Assembly: GCF_965638725.1 (NCBI RefSeq) | Contig: NC_134950.1 | Coordinates: 3,286,101 to 3,350,100 of the forward strand | Source of the DNA: Aptenodytes patagonicus | Lineage: Eukaryota > Chordata > Aves > Sphenisciformes > Spheniscidae | DNA: 64,000 nt | Reading direction: 5' to 3' | In this document: positions 1 to 13,660 of the stretch, piece after piece | Numbering within the stretch: position 1 is the first letter of the stretch | How the letters are laid out: every line of letters starts with the position of its first letter | Notes under the pieces: model-generated | The model's input: the letters and a program-made list of their open reading frames with translations, nothing else | What the model was told of the DNA's origin: nothing | The model's database searches: none | Translations under genes and position numbers: made by a program

Positions 1-3000
1 ACCTGACATTTTAAGCTTGCAAGTCTGCATTAAATAATAGCATCTCACTTAACTCATTTTACATTTATATTGCCTCTCACATGTGTCTGCTGCATAGGAT
101 GTTAACTGCGCTCCTTGCCAATAAGCTGTCCAGAGAAGCAGAACAACATTAATGATCAGGAAAAACAAAAGCTAGTCAATAATAACCTCAGTGGTAATTT
201 CATGATGAGAAATTCACTCGCACCCTTATTTGTGCCTGGGAGCTCTCATTGTTCTTATTATGAATCCTCAGGCATGAAAAGTAGATGTGATTTCTAATTT
301 AAATAGAGTTTGTATCACCCTCCAAAAATGAATCTTCCTGAAATGATTAAGCAGGGCTCTAACATTGCAGTTTGAAGAGCACTGCATGTTCTGAATAATG
401 TTGTAGGTGCATAATTGAATGATGGAGACAAGCACCACTGGCCTTCACGGGACAGAAATGGGACCCCTTAACCATGCCTCATAGACTTCACATAGCTACA
501 TGCTAACACAGAATGGATAGAGGATCTGTGCGTCTGGAGCAAAAGCAGGGGGAGTTTTCCCTGAGGTATCCCAAGAGGTCATCATGGCAGCGAGCTGCTG
601 ACCTACAAAGGATTGAAGGGATGCCAGTGACACTGATGTTTGGTGGGACATGCTGTAGTGTAGATCATGCCTCATCCTGAATGTCTGAACATCTGGAAAA
701 GAGAGTGACACCCATAAATCTAGAAACTTTTGACGAACTGGTAGCATTGACAGTTAGACATGAGCCTCACTACTTCAATGAATAAATGGAGTTTGCTTAA
801 CTGTTGCAAGTTATCAAAAGACATTTCTTTCTCTAACATTACATATCAAACCCTGCTACAAAGCTCAGGTGGACACGCATCTTGGTACCCTTTAGACACC
901 ACAAAGCAATGTGGTATCTCTCTCACTTATCAGAGAATCAATAAGGCACCAACAACCCTGTTCAAAGGACTTTCACACCCTTAGATATGGCATAAAATAT
1001 GAACTAGCTTGATCACTTGATAAGGTTAAAGCAGGAAATAATATATTTATTTGAAGATAGACTTGCATCACTGGACTAGAGTTACAGGAAACTATGATGT
1101 CAGATTTCTTTAGTTTTGCAGAATAAAGATCTTCCTTAGCTGTAGCAGTATCTCAGATAGCTTCTGTCTCTTCTCCTCTCCTATGTGAGGTGGAATCTCC
1201 ATCCATGGATTCTCTGTTGTTTACACTGTCTAAAGCGATTTGAGTGTCAAAAGAAGTTTTGAAAGTGTCTTTTACATCCTTCCTAGCCCCTGCCCTTCAG
1301 TGAGAAGGAAAGAGGTGTGGTATGAAGGCTTCTAGATCATTTAAAATTAGCATTGCCCAGCCTTGCTCACCTCCTCCTCATGGTCATTTCCTTCCTATTT
1401 CCTACCATCAGCGCTGCATTTGTACCGGACTTAGCATATGTCTGGCCTCAAGCTCCTTGCGCCTGCTACAGCTGCCTAAAAACACATTCGTAAAACTCCT
1501 GAATGTTATAAGAACTATTAAACATAATTTCTTGCTAGAGTCATAATTATCTTCTCCCTGTGACAATACCACCGCATAGTACCCGTCAGAAGCAGGTTGA
1601 TTAAACTGTGTCAGACTCCACATCTCATGCACAATGACTGGGAACTCTTTCTACAATGGTTGTCTTATTAATTGTCCCTGGAGTATAAAACAGTGATGCA
1701 GTGCTGCTGTTTGTGCCAGTTTCTGCACATCAGACACTCTGTGGCAACTCTGCATCACTCATTGAATTTTCTGCCAGCAGAGGTGGCATTAACATGAAGG
1801 CAGATCTCAGTCAGCAAAACCCACCCTGATGAGCTCTCCTGGAGACCAGCATCACCTTCCCAAAGCGCAGGTCCCTCCCGAACTGGATCACACACACTCT
1901 GGTGCCATCACACCTCCCTCCTCTTGCATGACCATCAACGGGTCCTTGGGTGCAGCAGTCAGCTACACTCAGGGGTCACAAACTGGGGGCATGCCAGGGT
2001 AGGCAGTGGTGGGGAGTGATGGGTGCTCCTCTTCCTTCCTGCCTCCCCTCTCAATCAATTCATCTATTTAGCTTCAGGAAGGCCAAGTACATATTTTTGG
2101 TACATTTGATTTTTTTTCCAAAATAACTCTGCTTACTCCTACAGGGAGGACAAGGACACAGGGATTTGGGCCATCCCTATAGCAAGGGAGCAGTGTTTGG
2201 GAAAGCAGAGTCTCCGCAAAGGATTTTGAGATCAGAGCAATCTTCCACAGCTAAATAAATCCTTAGGCGTATGAAGAAGTAAGCAGGACTAAGGACGGGT
2301 TTTAACCTTTGTACTGCAATCCCATGTACAGTTTTGGGTCAAGTAGGCCGAAAAATATTTAAAAGTCTACATTAAACACCACTCACACTGTTCAAGAACT
2401 ATGGTAAGGGACTTTTGTGGAGATTTTGAGGAACTGATCACACAGAAGATGAGGCTGATCTGATTCTTGCAGAGAAAAATGTAGATATTATTGAGTTATT
2501 TCACAAAGCAGAGAAAGAAATGGCAATAAGCTGGGTTGTCAGTCAATATACTATTTCCTCTTTCAACCCTGCCTCTAGAATTTAAGCAGAATTATTACCC
2601 AAAGAACCAGTGTACCTTCCTTTAAAAATTAAAACAAATCCTCTACTATATTTTCACCAGCAAAAAAAAATGCTTAAAACACTACCCTTCTGATCCTCTA
2701 GCAACGTTCAGATCTCTGACATGGCAGAAATAACTGCAAGGCAAGACAGTGATGGAGAGTCAGGACCCTCGTGGTGAAGGGTTTGCAAACTACCTCTGGG
2801 ATTCAGAAGGGTGAGTAGGTCTCCAGCATATGGCTGAAGTAATTGCTCTCACTTCGTTGCTTCACAGAGCAGCTCAGGATACCGAGCACGGCCTCATAAC
2901 ACAGCGGGGGAGAAGTCAGAGCATAAAAACCGTGTTCCACTTTTATCTCAGAAAGTAAGAACACGTGGTTTGCAGAGTCAGCATCAAATGGGCATCAGTA

Positions 3001-3300
3001 ACCTAAAAAGCAGGTCATTTCCAGACCCATCTGTGTGTTATGCTGGAGGTTAAGGTGAACTTGAGGGAGTGCTGGCTGATGGGCATAAAAAAACCAGCTT
3101 GAAATCAAAGGCCCAGTATTGTTGAATTTCTCTGTCCCAGGACAAGACAGTTCCTGGCGGCAAGAAATCTAGCATGTGAATTAACCCCTTCCTCTGGAAA
3201 TCATTTTGTCTTCTAGAATAGGTGAAAAATTATCAATTCCATGACTGGGGTGATGCCAAAATCCACTTTAATGACAGGTGAAAAATGATCAGAAAAGAAG

Positions 3301-3350
3301 TATTATCTCCATCATATACAGAGGGAAACTGTGGCAAGGAAAAGGACTGC
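3301..3350 (+). repeat. MIR-like SINE fragment (ancient)
   Basis: The segment beginning TATTATCTCCATC and continuing through ACAGAGGGAAACTGTGGCA follows the order of the MIR SINE middle region: a TATTATCCCCATTTTACAG-like block, then a GGAAACTGAGGCA-like block. MIR elements are old tRNA-derived SINEs whose remnants survive in birds. Only about 50 bases are recognisable and both ends fade into unique sequence. The call is by eye. Confidence 0.55.
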
Positions 3351-6184
3351 TGGGACCCCAGAGGAGCAGGAGCTGGAGCTCCAGGGATTCATGGCTGGCA
3401 ATTTCTCTGAGTGCCTGTGCATCTTTTGTGGCCCAGAAGCTTACAGTATATAATAAATTTCCAAGCAAAAAGAACAAAAGCAGTTAAGAGTCTTTAATCA
3501 AAATGGCTCAAAGAGGGCACAAAGTCCAGAGATCTGAGCTTTCAAATTTGCAAAAAAAGCATCTCTTCAGCAAATCTAAATCCCCCTTTCTTCTCTCTCC
3601 CCTCTCTAGTCCCACCTCCTCCAGTGAACGACTTACCAGGACCCCATAAAAGCAAGAGAAAAATGCTGCATTTAAGCAGATTAACGTGGCCCAGTGCCAG
3701 GGGTGTGGAAGTCATCTCTGAAGATTGCACTTTTATAGAGAGCAATTCATTGCTTCAACGCTGGAGCACTTTTGCCGGTATGCAAAGGCCTGCGAGCAAA
3801 GTCTGTTATTTAAATCTCACCTACCACAACACATGCAATAGGACTCCTTATATCTAAAGAGCTTTGGGTGCACACTGGGGCGTGAGGAGAGGCAGGAGCT
3901 ACTTCTGTCCAATCACAACCACATTCAGGGTAATTTGACACTAAAGCCTTCCTCCCCATCTAAGTCATCCTCTCTGCACCGAGGGTCACACAAGTCACAG
4001 CCATGGACTGCGCTATAGGAGGTCCAGCAAATTATGGAGGGAAAACTTGCAATTCAATACACAGAGATCATTAAGTTACTCATGCGTCAGAGCCAGGAAG
4101 AGTTAATACAGCAGCAGCAAAACCTCTGGGTGCAGGTTAGCGAATACCTATTTGATAGGCTCCTCCAGTTGGAGCATACCAGCATGTCTCAGACAGGACC
4201 TGGGCAGGACAACATGCTATTCCCTCTGACTCCTGGTGGGTACAATGGAGTTATGAGGCTCTGCAACGTGTTTTGATCCCTGGATGAACATCAAACTCTT
4301 ATTCCCATGAGGCAGTAGGGACCTGCTCCACATTAAGACAGTATTTTCTTCCCTGCAGAGCTAGGCTTGCTGGACCCAAAAGCTGTTTTCTGCTGCTGTT
4401 GTGTGGTTGCTCATTGTCCCTGGCCACTAGGATGCTCCTGGGGACAAAGTGTCCCTTACACTCCAGGGTGGCACAGCAGGGACTTAACAAGTAAAGAAAG
4501 ACTCCAGTACCCCTGCCTATACCTTCAGGCTTCATCTCTCCCCGCTCAATGCCAGAGAGTCACAGCCACGCAATCTGCCGCACCGTGCATCAGTCAGTCA
4601 TCCAAAAGACGTGACACAGGAGAAGAAGGGGAGACAGGGACGTACACAGCCAGTGCGTCCCTCTCCCCTCCACGTCCTCCCTTCCAAGCTGGGTGTTTCT
4701 GAAAGCTGAGTGGGTATAACCAGGCGATAAGACTTTGCAGACAAATTTTCCTATGTGTGGGCTCAGGCGTTGGGGTTAGATGGCCGTTGGATGGGACCCA
4801 CACAACAGCTTTTGGGTTCTCATGCACCATGTCCCTCTGTTTCTGCCATGCTGCAATGGTTGTCCCACAGCTGTTTTCACAGATGTAGGAGTGGGTTGGG
4901 GGAAGTCAGAGAGGAACCTTGGATTTCTACCTCTAAGTCTCTAGTTCTGTCCTTCTCTGATGAAAGATGAGCTCTTGACTACACAACAGCAATTTACGTT
5001 GTTATTTCCAGTCCCCTCATCTCCATCACTGCTGGGAAATGCCTTATTTTGCTTGCTGTTATTTTAACCCCTTTCAGAACATTTTGAAGGAGCAGTTTCT
5101 CTACTAACCCTGAGCAATACGTGCCATGCTACCTACCAGGGTCTCCCTTCTTTCTACTTACCCCGTCTCAGCCACGGTTGGACTGGACACATGGCCAGCA
5201 CAAGGTCTCTGAGCAGTGCCATCCTGCATGGTCTTAGTCCTCCCCTGCCCCATTATAGCACAGCTGAGTTTACTTTTCTTGTGTGCCATCACACAGGTTC
5301 AGTACCTCTAAAGGTAGCTCTGTTCTTCTGTTTCAAAGGCAACTTTGAGGCACACACCCCCCCAGGATCAGGAGAGCATGGATATGGTATGGCAGAGGAA
5401 CCCCTAAAACTGACAGTTTACTAGGGTGCACTGGGGCAGTCTGGGTAAAGCATCTTATCACCATACTATTACTGTGGTCCATCCTCTGCAATATTAATGC
5501 ACCATACAGTCTCGGTGGAAATATGGTACCACGCTAGAAACACAGGGTTCACAAAACATGGATATAAGTAATGTCCTCTCTACCATCTCCTACAAGCAGA
5601 TCGGTGGCCCATTTAAAAGAAGTTCAGACTGAGGAGAGAGCTGCGAAGCTAAAAAAGGCACAATAGCCCTCACCCACTCAAAGCCCCTGCTCCAAGAAGA
5701 GCAACCCATAGTGCCTGCAGTCCCTGGGGCTGTGGCTGACCGGTCTCAAGCAGTAGGGGGGGGGGGTCACCCATCAGCCCCCCTGGGGCTGACTCCGCGC
5801 TGCTCCGCACTGGGAGGACAGCCTGTATCTCCAGGGTCTGAGGTCCAGCTCCCACAGCTGGATATCTCCATCCTTCCAGCCCAATGCTGAGACTTGCCCA
5901 AGCTCCGTTGACTGCAACGGCAAGCAAAACAACCCGTGGAGAGATGGAGATGCCTGCATTATAGAGTCAGATCAACCTCACGCTTTGTGGGGTTGACCTG
6001 GATATCTCCCCCTCTTCACCTCCAAAACAACGTGCCGAACTTCTCCCCTTACACAGCAAAAACAACAACACTGGATGTCTTCTTCATACTCTCTTTGTTA
6101 TACGTTGCCTGAACAGACACAACTAGTACATTAGGCAGATGCATAGGGGAAAAATTCCTCCATGAGTTATTTAAAGAAAAATGA

Positions 6185-6340
6185 TATGCCTTTCCCTTTC
6201 ATGTTGATTAAAGGTTTATATATTTTTATTGGATCATAGATCAACTACTGGGGGTGGAAATCTATATCAAAGATAGTTTATGTTTTCATTGCAAAGGATT
6301 ATTTGGCAAATAAAGCTAATCTGGCTAATTAAAGGAGGAA
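6185..6340. promoter_or_regulatory. Candidate regulatory element, AT-rich with clustered factor-like sites
   Basis: Over about 150 bases there is a GTTGATTAAAG block, a TCF/LEF-like ATCAAAG (6,266-6,272) overlapping a GATA-like AGATAG, a GCAAAGGATTA block and a TAATCTGGCTAATTAAAGG block with homeodomain cores. No repeat family is apparent. This density of distinct developmental-factor-like cores is what conserved non-coding enhancers often show, but short AT-rich motifs also arise by chance. Function is inference only. Confidence 0.25.
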
Positions 6341-7710
6341 AAGGAGAGCACAGTCCCTTTTACTGGGCAATAAACTGGGGGCAGTGAGTTAATAGAACAG
6401 AAAAAAGCTATCATGATGGAAAGAGATGCTTTTTTTCAGCTTCCCACCTTCATCTCAGAGAAAGGCAGGGCTCTGCATCACTGGGTATCCAGAACTCGCC
6501 CAGGGATGGTGGATGTCTGCACTCTTCCCATGCCTCTCCTCTTGAACACGTCCAACAAGCCTTGCAACTACAGAGCACCCTCAGCAAGCATCCCCTGTTT
6601 GCTACTCATTGAATCCATCTTGCAGCTGCTGTGCCTTTCTCCATCCCTTAAGCACTCTGAGCCGTAACCAACAACACCTGGCAAAGGAGCAGAAGGAGCC
6701 TGTGGCTGCTGGGTTAGCAGTGAAACCTACTGGTTAAGAAAACAGGCTCAGGGAAACAGGTGAAAACATGAATCAGCCCAGCAGGCACTCATCTACGCAC
6801 GCAGCCTTGTGAAACTGGAGGGACAGAGATCTCGGGGAAGGAGAGGGCTGTGCGGGACCACGCTGAGAGCCCCTACGCACCAGAGAGGTACACATCAAGG
6901 GGTGCCCCCTAAGAACAGGTCAACCTGCATCCTGTGGGGGGTAAATGATCATACACCCCGTCAATCAGCAGGTCTTCCTGCCGGAGCAGGCTCCCAGCAG
7001 AGGATGTAAATCCCGGGCACCACGCGAGTGAAACTCTGCCCTTCGCTCCAGGTCTTTGGGTTCGGCCACAAACGACAGCGAGTGCAAGGGCGGCCAGATC
7101 TGAGATGCAGTTTCACACGACCTTCCTCCCTGAACCAAAACTGCTGACGTCCACCCAGCCCCATTTCTGGGCACGGATCCAGGGCCTGCCTGTGAAAGTT
7201 TGTCCCCCTTCCAAAACATCTCAGCTAGAAATGCTGAATCCCTGAACCTGCTCCGAGAATAACCCTGGACCGCGGTTCACCTACATGCAAACACAGCCTC
7301 GGTCTGCCTGCTGCACACGTCTCCAGCAACAACCTGAAAACACCTGCTGCTACACCTCCAAAACAGGGACATGGAGACAAAAAGCAGCTTGCAGGCTCAC
7401 TGTGGCAATCCATAAATGAGCCTGGAAATTAAGCACTAGCATCCTCCATTTGTAGCCAAACCCCTGTCTGTCCTACACACACTCCCTGGCTTGCTACCCT
7501 GTGTGCACCATCACTTTTGTATCTCCATCCTTCTACCTCCTCCTTCACAAGCACAGAAAAGGCCAGACCTCAGCTGTGCAATAGAAAGATGGGAGAAAGG
7601 AGCTGTTGGTCTTTTTTTTTTTTCTTATGTTAGTCTCATTTTCCACCTAAAATAAATAAGGAAATGATTCCTTTGAGAGGTGTTCTTATCCTTAACAAGA
7701 TACCTGGACT

Positions 7711-9645
7711 TAGAATCATAGAATCATAGAATCATAGAATCATTGAGATTGGAAAAGACCTCTAAGATCATCGAGTCCAACCGTCAACCCAACACCACCA
7801 TGCCCACTAAACCATGTCCCTAAGCGCCTCATCTACTCGTCTTTTAAATACCTCCAGGGATGGGGACTCAACCACTTCCCTGGGCAGCCTGGTCCAATGT
7901 TTCACCACTCTTTCAGTAAAGAAATTTTTCCTTACATCCAATCTAAACCTCCCCTGCCGCAACTTGAGGCCATTTCCTCTCATCCTATCACTTGTTACTT
8001 CGGAGAAAAGACCAACACCCACCTCGCTACAACCTCCTTTCAGGTAGTTGTAGAGAGCGATGAGGTCTCCCCTCAGCCTCCTTTTCTCCAGGCTAAACAA
8101 CCCCAGTTCCCTCAGCCGCTCCTCAGAAGACTTGTTCTCCAGACCCCTCACCAGCCTCGTTGCCCTTCTCTGGACACGCTCCAGCACCTCAACGTCCTTC
8201 TTGTAGTGAGGGGCCCAAAACTGAACACAGTATTCGAGGTGCGGCCTCACCAGGGCCGAGTACAGGGGCACGATCACTTCCCTACTCCTGCTGGCCACAC
8301 GATTTCTGATACAGGCCAGGGTGCCATTGGCCTTCTTGGCCGCCTGGGCACACTGCCGGCTCATGTTCAGCCGGCTGTCGACCAACACCCCCAGGTCCTT
8401 CTCTGCTGGGCAGCTTTCCAGCCACTCTTCCCCAAGCCTGTAGCACTGCATGGGGTTGTTGTGGCCAAAGTGCAGGACCCGGCACTTGTCCTTGTTGAAC
8501 CTCATACAGTTGGCCTGGGCCCATCGATCCAGCCTGTCCAGGTCCCTCTGCAGAGCCTTCCTACCCTCGAGCAGATCAACACTCCCGCCCAACTTGGTGT
8601 CATCTGCAAACTTACTGAGGGTGCACTCAATCCCCTCATCCAGATCATCAATAAAGATATTAAACAAGACCGGCCCCAGTACTGAGCCCTGGGGAACACC
8701 GCTCGTGACCGGCCGCCAACTGGATGTAACTCCATTCACCACAACTCTCTGGGCCCGGCCGTCCAGCCAGTTTTTGACCCAGCGCAGAGTCCACCTGTCT
8801 AAGCCGTGAGCCGCCAGCTTCTCTAGGAGAATGCTGTGGGAGACAGTGTCAAAGGCCTTGCTGAAGTCCAGGTAGACCACATCCACAGCCTTTCCCTCGT
8901 CCACTAGGCAGGTCACCTGGTCATAGAAGGAGATCAGGTTGGTCAAGCAGGACCTGCCTCTCATGAACCCGTGCTGGCTAGGCCGGATCCCCTGGTTGTC
9001 CCGCTCATGCCTTGTGAGCGCCCTCAAGATGAACCGCTCCATAATCTTCCCCGGCACCGAGGTCAGGCTGACAGGCCTGTAGTTCCCCGGATCCTCCTTC
9101 CGGCCCTTCTTGTGGATAGGCGTCACATTGGCAAGCCTCCAGTCATCCGGGACCTCCCCCGTTAACCAGGACTGATGATAAATGATGGAGAGTGGCTTGG
9201 CGAGCTCCTCCGCCAGCTCCCTCAGCACTCTCGGGTGGATCCCATCCGGCCCCATAGACCTGTGAGTGTCCAGGTGGCGTAGCAGGTCATTGACTGCTTC
9301 CTCTTGGATTACGGGGGGTTCATCCTGCTCGCCGTCCCCATCTTCCAGCTCGGGGGGCCGAGTACCCTGAGGATAACTGCTCTGCCTGTTAAAGACTGAG
9401 GCAAAGAAGGCATTGAGTACCTCAGCCTTTTCCTCATCCTCGGTGACAGTGTTCCCCCCTGCATCCAATAAAGGATGGAGATTCTCCTTGGCTCTCTTCT
9501 TGTCATTAATATATTTGTAAAAACTTTTTTTGTTGTCTTTAACGACAGCGGCCAGATTGCGTTCTAGCTGGGCTTTTGCCTTTCTCATTTCTTCCGTATC
9601 AAGGGGCTGGCTCTTATTTCTCAGAGATAATAAAAAAAATGCCAC
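7711..9645 (-). mobile_element. CR1 LINE retrotransposon, 5'-truncated, minus strand
   Basis: This is a Chicken Repeat 1 non-LTR retrotransposon copied by target-primed reverse transcription. The 3' end lies at the low coordinates: several copies of an ATTCTATG-type octamer (read on the minus strand) occupy 7,711-7,743. Inward of it comes a short 3' UTR with the usual TTGGACTCGATGATCTTAGAG-like block, and then the end of ORF2. A full element would carry ORF1 and an endonuclease domain further 5'. Both are missing, so the copy is 5'-truncated near 9,590-9,645, the exact edge being unclear. The unbroken reading frame argues for a fairly young insertion. The same subfamily recurs at 17,078-17,178 and 19,180-20,053. 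Confidence 0.95.
7807..9645 (-). CDS. CR1 ORF2 fragment: linker plus reverse transcriptase, 612 codons
   Basis: This is a retrotransposon reverse transcriptase that copies element RNA into DNA at a nicked chromosomal site. Residues 1-60 are the linker that follows the lost endonuclease. The RT core spans roughly 120-400. Visible motifs are NYRPVSL (188-194), the catalytic LDFSKAFD block (259-266, Asp260), SGVPQGS (315-321) and the FADD active site (346-349). The C-terminal region contains [14 protein letters not shown] (466-479) and ends in RDMV at the stop. Intact family members are about 900-1,000 residues, so the N-terminal third including the endonuclease is absent. The first ATG lies at or just beyond the truncation edge and is probably fortuitous. 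All visible catalytic residues are kept and there is no internal stop. The copy has no promoter of its own here, so autonomous activity is unlikely. Confidence 0.9.
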   Translation of the reverse strand: MAFFLLSLRNKSQPLDTEEMRKAKAQLERNLAAVVKDNKKSFYKYINDKKRAKENLHPLLDAGGNTVTEDEEKAEVLNAFFASVFNRQSSYPQGTRPPELEDGDGEQDEPPVIQEEAVNDLLRHLDTHRSMGPDGIHPRVLRELAEELAKPLSIIYHQSWLTGEVPDDWRLANVTPIHKKGRKEDPGNYRPVSLTSVPGKIMERFILRALTRHERDNQGIRPSQHGFMRGRSCLTNLISFYDQVTCLVDEGKAVDVVYLDFSKAFDTVSHSILLEKLAAHGLDRWTLRWVKNWLDGRAQRVVVNGVTSSWRPVTSGVPQGSVLGPVLFNIFIDDLDEGIECTLSKFADDTKLGGSVDLLEGRKALQRDLDRLDRWAQANCMRFNKDKCRVLHFGHNNPMQCYRLGEEWLESCPAEKDLGVLVDSRLNMSRQCAQAAKKANGTLACIRNRVASRSREVIVPLYSALVRPHLEYCVQFWAPHYKKDVEVLERVQRRATRLVRGLENKSSEERLRELGLFSLEKRRLRGDLIALYNYLKGGCSEVGVGLFSEVTSDRMRGNGLKLRQGRFRLDVRKNFFTERVVKHWTRLPREVVESPSLEVFKRRVDEALRDMV

Positions 9646-12339
9646 AGGAAATTCTGATTTACCTTCAGTGGCTGGTGAGAAACCTATTGATAAAAATTAG
9701 GAAATATTGGAGAAAGAATTGGACAGATTGTGTCTGAGGATTACCCCTACACCCAAATAGGTGTGAAAAAATAAATAAAAGCAATAAAGGCCATTCCATC
9801 TAAACAGAGATATAGACAGGCTCCTTTTGCAGTAAGAAAAGTGGTTATTCTAGTTCTTATTCTCCAAAAAGAAGAACAAAGAAGAGCTCAAACCCATAAA
9901 CTAGCAAGTCACCATGATTAAAATAATCTATAAACATGAAGCAGTCAAAATAGGAATGTAATTGGAACAGTGAAGGAGAAAAAAACCAAATACTGAATTG
10001 CAGAATAACATTGCAAAATAACATTTCAAATAGCAATTTAGCCTCTCTCTACTTATAGGCTGGAAGGAAATGAGCTTAAAGAAACCTGAGATAAGCAGAT
10101 AACTGCATTATACTGATTCATTCCTCCCTCCAACACAGCTCCTGTAACGGGATCTTTGTGCACTGGAGAGGTGTGGAGAACCAGCTGCCATCCCTCAGGT
10201 AACAGTTCAAATCCTCTTCTCAATGAGAAATTTAATCCCAGATCTGTTCAAAGGACCACAGGCCAAGAAATGGGCCGGACTAGCTTCTGGGCAGTGTTGT
10301 GCCCCAACTCCACCAACCCTGGTGGCCATCAGCTGGGATGTGATTGAACATCTCTGTGAGAAACAATGACCCTTTCGATCCCTGCAACGGGTAGATTCAG
10401 ATGCTCTAAGTCATCTCCTGCTCCAAGCCAGGGATAACAGCAGAAGTGGCTCCTGCCAACATCGACCAGCAGGTCTTGCCCAGGTCTTGCTTCAAATCTG
10501 GAAGCACGGTCCCTTTGCAAGAGGTCTGCTCAGAGCTGCTGTCCCACCTCAGCAGCTCCTCCTGTCCTTTCATACCCCACCTCTTCACCCTCTCAGCTGC
10601 ACCTTGCAGGAATTGCTCGGGCTCTGAGGAAAGTTCTAAGCTGGTTTATAATGTAAAGGGAGGCACAGCTGGGGTGTGAGGCACGCTCCTTGTGAAAGCA
10701 TTTCCATCCCTTCAGACAACTCCAGCCTTCACTCTTTGGTTCTGGTTTCCTATCAAATTTTTTGCAAACATTCAGGGGTGCAGGGGCTTGGGTTTAGCAT
10801 TTTCTGTTCACATATGCCCAAACAAGTGATGTCGCTGGTGGAAACCTTTGCTGGCCCCCTGTGGCATGCCACAAAGGTGTGCAACCAGCACCAGTCTCGT
10901 TACAGAGCTAAGAAAAGCAGCAAATGGTAAGAAGCCCAAATCATCCAGAAAGAGGGTACTCTTTTCCTCCCTTATGGAGCTGCAAGTAGCTTCTGCAAGA
11001 TTAAAACAGTTTCTAGGGAAGATTTCCCAGGAGAAATGTAGCTTCTTGGACCACAACTTTGTCCTTGGGAAGACCAGTCTGGTCTGGGGGCTTCCTAGTG
11101 TTAGTGGGCAGAGGTAAAGACCATCACAGTGCGAAAGGTCTGAACACCACTTAGCTTCTAAGCAAGCCCTCAAATGGCTAAATTTCTTATTCAAAGTCAT
11201 ACTTGTCTACATAAATAGTGACTTATAACCTCTGTTCACCCACAAAACAGGAACCATTTAAGGCAAAAAAGTTATATTTTCCCCACGTCAGCCCTGTGGC
11301 TCAGCCCTGGGAGAAAGAAGAGATTCAGGCAACAGGTCTTCCCAGGTGTTCATCCATTGCAGAGCATCGCAGCAGCAGCTCTTTCCAGGCCCTCCTGGCC
11401 AGGCCCACACAGTCTGAACTCACCCTGCTCAGCAGACAAATGTCGACGGTCCCCATCAGGTCCATGCTCCTAACAGGCAGCATCAGCGATGAGGCAAGGG
11501 CAGGCATCGGGGAGGTGAGTGCAGGGCAGGTGGTAGATGAACACTGCAGCATTCACGATGTGCGACAAGGAGAGCTGAGACAAGTGCTTCAGCTAACAGG
11601 TGGATAACAAGGGAAGAAAGAGAGCAAAGATATTTTACATCTGCTCTGCAGCAAGTCTTTAACACATGGTAAGACATAGAGGGAGGCATGTCCAGGAAGG
11701 ACTGCAGGTGCTCCAGAGAGGTAAGGTGGTGGTGTTGACTGAAGACTGAGGAAGGAGGCAGATGGGAGCTCTCACATCACACCCATGAGCCATGACCTCT
11801 TCCCAGCCGAGCTCTGGATGGGCAGATACAAAAGCACCTGGGATGGACTGGGAAAATAACCCCAGCTCCAGCCAGAAACTTCAATGGGGAGGGAAGGGAA
11901 AGAAGCAGAGGAGACAGGACGTTTTCAAGACAGCAGAAGCACCATGTCTTGAGGAGACAGGGATGTGCCTGCTGTCCGGTGGGAGGGCTCTGCATCTTCC
12001 TTGCCTTCCCCCAGGGCCTTATCAGTTCTAACAAGACCCTCACAACCCCCCATGAAGCCAAAGCAGAGAAACCAGGACTGAGATCACGATTTGGGGATGT
12101 ACCGTGAAGACGTTCAGGTCTGAAGAATTTTTGCAGCGCATTGAAAAGAGACGGGTCATTTGCAAAGAAAATAAAACAATTGGCTCTCTGCTTGGCCTTG
12201 ATTTTTCTAGGGGAGGCAGATGTTTGATTCAAGGATTTTGGCAGATACTTGTGCACCAGAGATATGAAGACCACAGAAAGGAGATGGCAGATAGACAAGA
12301 TATCTACACTGAATCCTAAGTACATTTGCCTGAGGGGGG

Positions 12340-12600
12340 TGCTGCATGTATAATAATTTCAGCAAAATGCCATAGCCTGTTAATTAACTGAAAAACTAAT
12401 TTTATAGAAAACCTGTTACACTTTTGGAAATAAGTAGCAGCCCTATTTGAGGCTGCTTGTTTGGTAAACAAGCCCAGGTCAGTGGCAATTTTGCAGCTGA
12501 CTACATGAACCCTAGGATTTATATGTTTTATTAATGATAAGCAATGTCATATTTATTAGCCTATGGGCCAAGCAAGAAATAAACTGATGGAAACTAGAAG
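12340..12600. promoter_or_regulatory. Candidate conserved non-coding element
   Basis: About 260 bases of AT-rich, non-repetitive sequence carry TTAATTAACTG and TTTATTAATGATAAG blocks plus a GCTGACTACATGAACCC segment. It has no coding potential and no match to a repeat type I recognise. It is listed because the mix of homeodomain-like cores and complex sequence resembles tetrapod conserved non-coding elements. There is no direct evidence of function. Confidence 0.2.
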
Positions 12601-13660
12601 CTGTGCTAGGCTGTGCTGACTGCTCCCACCGTGGTGACTGACACTCAGAGGCACTCCAGTCAGCTCCAGACACTGAAAAACCCTGAGTCAGGCCTTAAAA
12701 CTCACATGCCCTGCCTGAAAACCCATAAGAGAATTTGACATTTATAAATAATAATAACAGCAGCAGCAGCAACCTTGGTGTCTTACCCTTGGCTTTCTGC
12801 TGTATTTCCAGCTTGCATTTCTCAGCTAGAATTTACTTTTTGATCATGAAACCTGAGAATATCATGTGCTAGAGGGTGCCAGGAGCTGGATGTACCAGGA
12901 AAACCTCATATATTGCAAAACTAACAGTAAAATTACACAACAGTGTTGTGCCTGGCATCTTTACAAAGCAGGCATGTATGTATTTCTTTCACCTACCTAG
13001 ACAAATCTACCAAACATCTGTCCTCTCCAGCAATTAAGGGACTTTATGGGACAGTAAAACCCCAGTGAATAAACCCAGAATAGGAGCAATAAATGATTGG
13101 CTTGAAAAAAAAAAATACTTGCCATGCAAAATATCAGAGCTGCTTAAAAAACATCAGGGAAGAATTAAGCAGCTTCATAGCTGATTTCAGTCTGCAGGCT
13201 TTGAGGGAACAGGGGTTTGCGACCCAATGACCTTCTGCACATGAAGCATTTTTAGCCCCCTTTTTTGTTTGTGTGCATTTGGACATTTTTAGTTGTATCC
13301 TTTTCTCAATTTCTTCAGTTTTGCCTTGAAAAGGCGGAATAAGAGAGCAGCAATGGGAAAGCCAAATATATCCTTGATTTTCATTTTCCAAAAATGGCCT
13401 GTTTGGAGGAGAAAAAAAAAATGTTTTGTTTGGTAGGTTAAGGCAAATGCCCCATTTTGAAAAAAAAACAAAAAAACAAAAAAACCCCGCTATTTCTAAT
13501 CCAAACAAGCCTTCCGACACTAGGAAATATGTGATTTGATCAGGCAAGTCGAACGTGTTTCAGTGGACTTAGGGCAAATGGAGAAGCAGCGGGAACATTC
13601 AGGACTGCAGCCACACTGCTGGCCTCTGTCCCCATCTCTGTCCCTTCTGCAACAGCCTTA

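Larger units (their letters stand above)
1..7710. other. Non-coding region, no gene recognised
   Basis: I see no recognisable exon, RNA gene or young repeat here. Open frames are short (under about 115 codons), resemble no protein family I know and lack splice context. The sequence is mostly AT-rich and CpG-poor. An 11-base G run sits at 5,756-5,766. A MIR-like fragment (3,301-3,350) and an AT-rich cluster of possible transcription-factor sites (6,185-6,340) are listed separately. It is best read as intergenic DNA left of the CpG-island promoter at 37.5 kb, although an intron of a gene lying outside the window cannot be excluded. Confidence 0.6.

Noticed and set aside
1770-1790. CTCF-like site TGCCAGCAGAGGTGGCA, and AGGGGGCGCG near 37,683.
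   Set aside because: Both are only partial matches; the second sits in extreme GC sequence where such cores are expected by chance.
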